NCBI GenBank assembly: GCA_012271065.1
Contig: JAAXHE010000085.1
Location: 6,955 to 18,411, forward strand
Reading direction: 5' to 3'
Source of the DNA: Candidatus Latescibacterota bacterium
GTDB lineage: Bacteria; Latescibacterota; UBA2968; GCA-2709665
Length of the DNA: 11,457 bases
Numbering within the stretch: the first letter of the stretch is position 1; every line of letters starts with the position of its first letter. A program made the translations under genes and the position numbers. Shown here piece by piece: positions 6,898-11,457 of this stretch. The notes beneath the pieces are model-generated. The model searched no databases and was not told where the DNA came from. It saw only the letters and a list, made by a program, of their open reading frames with translations.

Positions 6898-7416
6898 TTA
6901 CAGGTATTGATAATACATTACCTGGTGCTGGGCAATATTGAACCCCGCTTTCTCGTATGCGCGGCGCGCCGGGGCGTGACCCTCGTCCAGACCCGTACCC
7001 ACGCACGCAAAACGGAGGCCCTCAGACCTGAAGCAATCCAGGGCGTAGCGATACATTGCCGTGCCGAGTCCGTTGCCCTGTGCTTCGGGCGCAACGGCAT
7101 TGTTCGTTATTCTGCCCAGGGACTTCCTCTGATCGATCGAAAACGTCAGGAATGCCGCCACACGCCCCGTCTGTGTGGCAACGACAACGCGGAACCACTC
7201 CGGATGCGCCTCCCAGTGGCGGCGGACCGCGGCCGTTTTCTCATCCTCCCAATTCGCGCACAGCACGGCGTGCATTTCCTCTCCCATGATTTCAGCGGTA
7301 CTCGCGTGGATCCTCTGCCACGCCTGACGGGCGATCTCACCCACGCGCTCCATATCTCCCGAAGCCGCCCGTCTTATTTGAAACCCTGCGGCGAGTTCAG
7401 AATCCGGAAGGCTCAT
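6898..7416 (-). CDS. GNAT family N-acetyltransferase
   Basis: A 172-residue cytoplasmic acetyltransferase expected to move an acetyl group from acetyl-CoA to an amine of an unknown small molecule or protein. The N-terminal FQIRRAASGDMERV (12-25) matches the usual first strand and helix. Motif A is NNAVAPEAQGNGLGTAMYRYAL (105-126), with the pyrophosphate loop QGNGLG at 113-118. Motif B is APARRAYEKAGF (148-159), and the protein ends in a tyrosine-rich strand, YYQYL. AGAGGG lies a few bases before ATG 7416; a second ATG 4 bases earlier is out of frame. The gene is divergent from the TIM-barrel gene at 7684, with about 270 bases between them, and is separated from the SDR operon by 133 bases, so it is probably its own unit or a weakly linked first gene. 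Confidence 0.9.
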   Translation of the reverse strand: MSLPDSELAAGFQIRRAASGDMERVGEIARQAWQRIHASTAEIMGEEMHAVLCANWEDEKTAAVRRHWEAHPEWFRVVVATQTGRVAAFLTFSIDQRKSLGRITNNAVAPEAQGNGLGTAMYRYALDCFRSEGLRFACVGTGLDEGHAPARRAYEKAGFNIAQHQVMYYQYL

Positions 7417-7587
7417 CCATCCCTCTGGTTTTCGTTATTCGGAGTCTGGTCCTGCATTAAGTCCTCAGCAGGAAAAGCGAATGGTCTTTACGTGAGGAAC
7501 GCGTTACCCTCGGCCGTTGCCCCTGCAGTGAAGCGTCATCAGGACAGGACGCGCAGTCGACGGCGCTGTTCGTGAAATACAAAGGCG

Positions 7588-7615
7588 TTGACATTCGGCC
7601 GGGAGCCGATATCTT
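7588..7615 (+). promoter_or_regulatory. Candidate sigma-70 promoter for the TIM-barrel gene
   Basis: A perfect -35 TTGACA (7588-7593), 16 bases, then TATCTT (7610-7615) as a 4-of-6 -10. Transcription would begin near 7622, leaving a leader of about 60 bases that carries two or three further TTGACA copies. No other TTGACA in this cluster has a comparable -10. Confidence 0.45.
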
Positions 7616-7649
7616 GACATCGAATTCTTGACAGTCCGTTGACAGTGTC
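7588..7649 (+). repeat. Cluster of four TTGACA hexamers
   Basis: Exact TTGACA occurs at 7588-7593, 7614-7619, 7628-7633 and 7639-7644, all in the same orientation, with start-to-start distances of 26, 14 and 11. The last is part of the odd-centred palindrome GACA-G-TGTC (7641-7649). They may be overlapping -35 boxes or binding sites for a regulator recognising a TGACA-type half-site. Confidence 0.7.
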
Positions 7650-7683
7650 GCTCTGCATGCGAGGCACGAAAGGAGCCTACCGG

Positions 7684-8448
7684 ATGAAACTTGGAATCGT
7701 CACCTATCAGATCGCGAAAGACTGGGATGTCCCCACACTGATCGACATGTGCCACACCACGGGAATCCAGGGCGTTGAACTTCGCACCACCCACGCACAC
7801 GGCGTGGAGATTGCGCTTTCATCCGCCGAACGGAGCGCTGTCCGACGTCGGTTCGAAGACGCGGAAGTCGACATCGTCGGCCTGGGAAGCATTTACGAGT
7901 ACCATGACGCAGACCCGGAGACCGTGCGCCGGAACATCGACGGGACCGTCGAATACGCGAGACTCGCCGCGGACCTGGGCTGCTCCGGCGTCAAGGTGCG
8001 TCCAAACGCGCTGCAGACGGAAAAAGGCATTCCGGAAGAAGAGACCCTGGAACAGATCGGGCGCGCGCTGGGAGAATGCGGCGAAGCAACCGTGGACCTG
8101 GGCGTCCAGATTCGCGTTGAGGTCCACGGCAGGGACACGTGCGAACCCCGGCGCATGCGCACGATCATCGACCATGCCGGCCATGACAACGTCTACATCT
8201 GCTGGAACTGCAACCCCCAGGACGTTGTTGACGGCTCGGTCAGGAGCGGCTTCGACTTGCTGAAACACAAAATCGGACTCGTGCACATCAACGAATTGCA
8301 CAAAGCCGAATACCCCTGGCGGGAACTCTTCGGGCTGCTGCAAGCCGAAGGATACGACGGATACACCCTGGCCGAAATCCCCGACAGCCCGGAGCCGGAA
8401 CGGCTCTTGCGTTACTACAAAGCCCTGTGGCAGGCGCTTATGGCCTAG
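7684..8448 (+). CDS. Sugar phosphate isomerase/epimerase-like TIM-barrel protein
   Basis: A 254-residue xylose-isomerase-like TIM barrel (AP-endonuclease 2 superfamily), of the kind that isomerises or epimerises free or phosphorylated sugars or inositols with a divalent metal. The N-terminal strand MKLGIVTYQ, the GVELRTTHAHG second strand, VRVEVHGR (Glu146, His148), LVHINEL (His201) and YTLAEIPDS (Glu231) trace the barrel and most of the usual metal ligands. The strand NVYICWNCNP ends in Asn175 where D-tagatose-3-epimerase-type enzymes have Asp, and Pro178 sits where they have His, so the metal site is altered. Start 7684 has AAAGGAG (7669-7675) 8 bases upstream; the frame is open to an earlier ATG at 7639, but that lies in the promoter-like zone. 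It stands alone, convergent with the beta-propeller gene. The substrate is unknown. Confidence 0.88.
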   Translation: MKLGIVTYQIAKDWDVPTLIDMCHTTGIQGVELRTTHAHGVEIALSSAERSAVRRRFEDAEVDIVGLGSIYEYHDADPETVRRNIDGTVEYARLAADLGCSGVKVRPNALQTEKGIPEEETLEQIGRALGECGEATVDLGVQIRVEVHGRDTCEPRRMRTIIDHAGHDNVYICWNCNPQDVVDGSVRSGFDLLKHKIGLVHINELHKAEYPWRELFGLLQAEGYDGYTLAEIPDSPEPERLLRYYKALWQALMA

Positions 8449-8535
8449 CGCTGTCCCGGGAAAGACCTCGCGACTCTCCTGCCGATTCGTCCCTTCTCGC
8501 GGCGCCGCGCCTGCGGCATTCCCGCGAACATTGCG

Positions 8536-10440
8536 CTAGGGGCCCGGAATCCGGAAGCTCCAGACTTCCGATCTGTGGGTATAATAGAGCCTGCCCCCGC
8601 GAATGACAATGCCCGCATTCGCATTCACCGGGGGTGTTCCCAGCGACGCGTGTTCGAACGAACCCGGTTCGATCCGAACGATCGCGTTGCGAAAGAGCGC
8701 GTAGATCTCGTTGTCGGGTCCCGCCGCCATGATCCTGGGGGCCTGTTGGCCCGCCAGGTCGCCGTAAGGCAGCTTCGCCTCGAAGTGGACGATCTCGCGC
8801 GACCCGGGATCGAAAACGAAGAATGCGGATCCTGCGGCCAGGCCGTAGATCAATCCGTCGGGACCCAGGAGCATGTCAGGAATCACCGTGGCGCCGGGCA
8901 CAACCACTTCGCGAAAAAGCACACGGCCTTCATCCGGATCCAGAATGTAGAGTTCCGCCTCCTTCGCGTGCGTCTCACCTCCCGTTCCGGGACTTATCGT
9001 CGTCCCGCACACGATCTTCCCGTCCGGCAGCGCCACAATCGATACCGTGCTGTGGGCGGGAATCAGCTCCTCGTGAGTCAACAGCGTATGGCTCCCGGAC
9101 CCGGTATCCCAGATCAGCATCCCCCCGCCCGTCAAGCCATAGCCCGGCGTTCCCGTCATGATCAACCGCCGCCCGTCCGGGTGCGCCAGCAGCGCGTGCG
9201 GGCGGATAATTGTGGGATTCACGGATATCAAAACCCTGGGGTTCGGGTCCTCGGGGGCCCGATCGTCCCACGGCCGCGCGGGGTCGTATTCCCAGAGCCT
9301 GCCGTCCGCGTACTCCGCGCAGTAGATCTTTTCGCCCTGAACGGCGAGCGCGTTCAGGTGTCCGATCAGGTCCAACAGACCGTGGTGGGTGAACGCATCC
9401 GCCTCCGGATCGTACGTATAGAACCTCAGGGGATGCCCGGTCGAACCGTGGATTCTGCCGTCAGGACCCTCCGCGATCGACAGGATGGGGGATCCGGCCG
9501 ATTCATAGTCGATTTCCAGACGTCTTACCGTTCCCGCCTCGTTGACCTCGACGTACTTCTCCGGAAGGTTGATCTCATCGAGCGACCAGCCATCCGGGAA
9601 ATTGTCCAGGACCGCCTCCTGGATGCCGGCCAGGATCGGCCGCTCGGCGGCGGGCGCGTCCACGGGCGTCACCGCGCCTTCGAGCATCGCCCACCACGGA
9701 CCGGTGTCGAACGTTCTCCCGTACACCTTGCCGTCCACGCCCCTGTAGACGGTCGATGAGCCGTGCCGGCGGTCGGACTCGGGAATCAATGCGGCACGTT
9801 CGCCTGTTGCCGGATTGAATGAAACGATCTGCCCGCGCGTGGCGCCGATGCCCGCGTAGACCCACCCGGAACCGTCCACCGCGATCGTCCTCGGGTACTG
9901 CGGCCAATCCTCATGGTTCAGCGGGCCGTGGTTCTCCAGTTTTCCGCTGTCCGGATCGAAGCTCAGCAATTCGCAGTTGGGATACGCGGACGTCCAGACC
10001 GTGCCGTTATCGTCTTCTGTAAACGACATGGCGAATCTCGGCGGCGCGTCGGACCAGAACGTGAAGCGGCGTGATTCGGCGTCGAACTCCACGAACTTGT
10101 CGAAATACGAATAGAACCGGTTACGCGTGGACAACAGAACGGCGAAGGGCGTGGAGGCCATCCCGAACGGAGTCGGAATCTGCTCCACCTCGCCCGACCG
10201 GGCGTCGATCACGAGAATCGACCCGCAACCCCGGTGGTCCATCGGCCACGCCAGGACGATCGGCCGCCCGTCGCCGTCTACCGTTGCCGCTACCCCTCGC
10301 GCACGACACACCGGCGCCGCCACGCCGTGGCGCGCGAACCCGTCACCGAAATCACGAGTCCCCGCACTTGCCGCGCGCCTGAAGATCAACAGAAGCGCTG
10401 CGAGGACTGTCGCAAATGCCGAGAATAAAACCAGGCTCAT
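8536..10440 (-). CDS. Large beta-propeller protein with hydrophobic N-terminus
   Basis: A 634-residue protein, probably exported or membrane-anchored. Residues 2-20 are hydrophobic, followed by RRAASAG, and there is no positive charge before the segment, so it could be a poorly charged signal peptide or an N-out anchor. The rest consists of repeated short-strand units typical of NHL/SMP-30/PQQ-like propellers: a DG-x-(V/I)-Y or W turn followed by a FDP or YDP strand end (VWTSAYPNCELLSFDPDSG, WVYAGI..IVSFNPATG, LRFYTYDPEAD, LWEYDP, LYILDPDEG, FFVFDPGS, IVRIEPGS). About ten such units are visible, enough for one or two propellers. It may bind or act on carbohydrate, or serve as a scaffold; no catalytic motif is visible. 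ATG 10440 has GGAGG 6 bases upstream and a promoter at 10490-10518. The frame is open to 10731, but that stretch contains this promoter and a terminator, so it is not coding. Confidence 0.83.
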   Translation of the reverse strand: MSLVLFSAFATVLAALLLIFRRAASAGTRDFGDGFARHGVAAPVCRARGVAATVDGDGRPIVLAWPMDHRGCGSILVIDARSGEVEQIPTPFGMASTPFAVLLSTRNRFYSYFDKFVEFDAESRRFTFWSDAPPRFAMSFTEDDNGTVWTSAYPNCELLSFDPDSGKLENHGPLNHEDWPQYPRTIAVDGSGWVYAGIGATRGQIVSFNPATGERAALIPESDRRHGSSTVYRGVDGKVYGRTFDTGPWWAMLEGAVTPVDAPAAERPILAGIQEAVLDNFPDGWSLDEINLPEKYVEVNEAGTVRRLEIDYESAGSPILSIAEGPDGRIHGSTGHPLRFYTYDPEADAFTHHGLLDLIGHLNALAVQGEKIYCAEYADGRLWEYDPARPWDDRAPEDPNPRVLISVNPTIIRPHALLAHPDGRRLIMTGTPGYGLTGGGMLIWDTGSGSHTLLTHEELIPAHSTVSIVALPDGKIVCGTTISPGTGGETHAKEAELYILDPDEGRVLFREVVVPGATVIPDMLLGPDGLIYGLAAGSAFFVFDPGSREIVHFEAKLPYGDLAGQQAPRIMAAGPDNEIYALFRNAIVRIEPGSFEHASLGTPPVNANAGIVIRGGRLYYTHRSEVWSFRIPGP

Positions 10441-10446
10441 GCCTAA

Positions 10447-10451
10447 CCTCC
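10447..10451 (-). promoter_or_regulatory. Strong ribosome binding site for the beta-propeller gene
   Basis: GGAGG on the minus strand, 6 bases before ATG 10440. It fixes the start there rather than at the upstream end of the open frame near 10731. Confidence 0.75.
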
Positions 10452-10489
10452 GGATAGACGCATCAGATACCGCCGGATCCACGGCTGCC

Positions 10490-10518
10490 AATATGCCGAG
10501 GCGGGCCTCGAAAGTCAA
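10490..10518 (-). promoter_or_regulatory. Sigma-70 promoter of the beta-propeller gene
   Basis: On the minus strand TTGACT (10518-10513), a 17-base spacer, then CATATT (10495-10490): 5 of 6 and 4 of 6 matches to consensus at ideal spacing. Transcription would start near 10483, giving a leader of about 43 bases. The spacer contains a small inverted repeat, CGAGG-CGGG-CCTCG (10497-10510, plus strand). Confidence 0.6.
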
Positions 10519-10578
10519 GTGGATGCATCCGTACCAGGGAAGCTCCTGCAGCCAATTGCCGGGATGCCGGACGTTGCT

Positions 10579-10610
10579 AAAAAAAAACGCCGATCTACTC
10601 TCAGATCGGC
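10579..10610 (-). terminator. Intrinsic terminator after the GNAT gene
   Basis: Read on the minus strand, an 8-bp perfect stem (GCCGATCT with AGATCGGC, plus positions 10589-10596 and 10603-10610) with a 6-base loop is followed after one base by nine T residues (10587-10579). It ends transcription of the acetyltransferase gene at 10744-11319 and insulates the beta-propeller gene. The remaining bases between 10611 and 10743 show nothing I recognise. Confidence 0.9.
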
Positions 10611-10743
10611 TTCGTGATTCCACGCCCGCGTCTATTCGAAATGCCGGTGCAATTCCCTCAACGCCCCATATTCGCACCCGAATCCACTGTTGATGTCTTG
10701 TCACGCACGGGCACATCGTACCCGATCGCAACCTGCCGTTCCG

Positions 10744-11319
10744 TTACAACTCCTTGTACCAGGTCAGTTCCACCTCGTCCAGGCCTTCCGCACGGTAGGC
10801 GTAGAGATGGACCTTGCCGAGCCTGGCCCCCATCCGCGCGTAGAAGCGGCAGGCGGCGACGTTGGTGTTCTGGGTTTCTATCTTCAACTGATTGCAACCA
10901 CGATTCCTCGCACAGGTCTCGGCGTGTTGAAACAGCGACTTGCCGACGCCCCGTCCCCGGTAGTCCGGGCGGACGCGAATGTCCCACAGGCCGGCGAGGT
11001 CTTCCCGCCCTTCGCAATAGTTCATGTCATCGTCGTGAAAGGCGACGCTCGCGCCGCCGATGCGCTCTCGCTCCCGGAACGCGCCCAGAAATTTCCAATT
11101 CGACAGGTCCCACGGTTTGCGCGCCCATCGTTCGGGGCCGTCGGGCCGGTCGTAGCCCTTGATATAGGGCGGCTTCACGGCTTCTTCGATCAGCCGGATT
11201 CCCCCCAGACCGCCGGATACCCGTTCGACGCGAAAGCGGCTGTTCACTTCGAAGGCGATCGGCACACTGCCGTATTCGGGCAGCACGTCGGCGGTTTCCT
11301 CAACGATGCGGAAATCCAC
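10744..11319 (-). CDS. GNAT acetyltransferase, streptothricin-acetyltransferase-like subgroup
   Basis: A 191-residue cytoplasmic acetyl-CoA-dependent N-acetyltransferase. Motif A is LWDIRVRPDYRGRGVGKSLF, with the CoA pyrophosphate loop RGRGVG at 121-126. It is followed by KIETQNTNVAACRFYARMGA (about 146-165) and a C-terminal LYAYRAEG..ELTWYKEL. The ETQN-N-AC-FY pattern and the closing WY resemble the streptothricin acetyltransferase (Sat-like) subgroup; many such proteins act on other amines, so antibiotic resistance should not be assumed. The frame is open to a TTG at 11430, but GTG 11319 follows an AGGAG 12 bases upstream and gives MDFRIVEE, a normal GNAT N-terminus. That start is likely but not certain because the spacing is long. 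It lies 46 bases after the preceding gene fragment and ends before a strong terminator, so it is probably last in its operon. Confidence 0.85.
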   Translation of the reverse strand: MDFRIVEETADVLPEYGSVPIAFEVNSRFRVERVSGGLGGIRLIEEAVKPPYIKGYDRPDGPERWARKPWDLSNWKFLGAFRERERIGGASVAFHDDDMNYCEGREDLAGLWDIRVRPDYRGRGVGKSLFQHAETCARNRGCNQLKIETQNTNVAACRFYARMGARLGKVHLYAYRAEGLDEVELTWYKEL

Positions 11320-11365
11320 TGCTCTTTCGATCTCCTGTCGTACCCTTCTCGTGTGCAGAGCTGGC

Positions 11366-11457
11366 TCAACCGGACACCTTGACAAGCGGCTCGATGGCGC
11401 TGACGTCCGTCCTGGAACGGGCGACGTCAAGGTCGTACATCCGCTGCAGATTCAGCC
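11366..11457 (-). CDS. 3' end of an unidentified gene (partial)
   Basis: From the right edge a minus-strand frame stays open for 29 codons and stops at TGA 11368-11366. The readable tail ends IEPLVKVSG. About five sixths of its third codon positions are G or C, like the real genes here, and it ends 46 bases before the acetyltransferase start, as expected of an upstream operon member. It is too short to name. An ATG at 11440 is probably internal. Confidence 0.45.
   Translation of the reverse strand, partial: LNLQRMYDLDVARSRTDVSAIEPLVKVSG

Noticed and set aside
8498..8517. GC-rich palindrome in the convergent gap 8449-8535 as a terminator
   Set aside because: A 12-base palindrome (8498-8509) and a 5-bp GC hairpin (8504-8517) are present, but no T-rich tract follows on either strand, and such palindromes arise easily in GC-rich DNA.
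10441..10731. N-terminal extension of the beta-propeller open frame back to 10731
   Set aside because: It would read through a clear terminator (10579-10610) and a good promoter (10490-10518), and the strong GGAGG plus ATG at 10440 explains the start. The extension has no recognisable domain.
11320..11430. N-terminal extension of the second GNAT gene to TTG 11430
   Set aside because: It would overlap the 3' end of the preceding gene fragment, uses a rare start codon, and adds residues outside the GNAT fold.
1..11457. Search for a CRISPR array, tRNA, transposon ends or a defence system
   Set aside because: No regularly spaced repeats, cloverleaf-like sequences, transposase or nuclease genes were found by eye. 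The only long repeat is the SDR gene duplication.

Overview
The window is GC-rich bacterial chromosome with normal gene packing. It holds ten well-supported protein genes and one gene fragment running off the right edge. I saw no rRNA, tRNA, CRISPR array, insertion sequence or phage gene. The best lineage clue is the sigma factor at the left end. It is a short (about 293 residue) primary-type sigma-70 protein lacking region 1.1, and its region 2.4/3 wording (YAVWWIRQ followed by ARMVRLPVNKI) resembles the housekeeping sigma factor of the Bacteroidota/Chlorobiota (FCB) group. An uncultivated FCB-related lineage (for example Latescibacterota-like) is my inference; one gene does not prove it.

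Layout. 1-309: leader with no certain gene. 310-1631 (+): sigma factor followed 5 bases later by a VOC (glyoxalase-fold) protein, ending at a perfect 16-bp hairpin (1652-1687) shared with the opposing operon. 1717-6764 (-), read right to left: an SDR-fold protein with a degraded active site, two tandem-duplicated SDR oxidoreductases (about 79% identical proteins), then gcvPA and gcvPB, the two chains of the glycine cleavage P-protein. The five genes lie on one strand with gaps of 32, 99 and 37 bases and a final 1-base TAATG overlap, so they probably form one operon. 6898-7416 (-): a GNAT acetyltransferase. 7684-8448 (+): a sugar phosphate isomerase/epimerase-like TIM barrel, preceded by four exact TTGACA hexamers in 57 bases. 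8536-10440 (-): a 634-residue beta-propeller protein with a hydrophobic N-terminus, its own promoter and a strong Shine-Dalgarno. 10744-11319 (-): a second GNAT protein resembling the streptothricin-acetyltransferase subgroup, followed by a clear intrinsic terminator. 11366-11457 (-): the 3' end of an unidentified gene.

How the genes may work together. GcvPA/GcvPB decarboxylate glycine with PLP; the partner genes gcvT, gcvH and lpd are not in the window. The SDR proteins and the TIM-barrel protein look like sugar or sugar-acid oxidation and isomerisation functions, which fits a heterotroph using carbohydrates, but no substrate can be read from the sequence. The most unusual features are the SDR triplet joined to gcvPA-gcvPB, the uneven divergence of the two SDR duplicates, the loss of catalytic residues in the third SDR, and the TTGACA cluster. 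I do not see a clear-cut new defence or mobile system.
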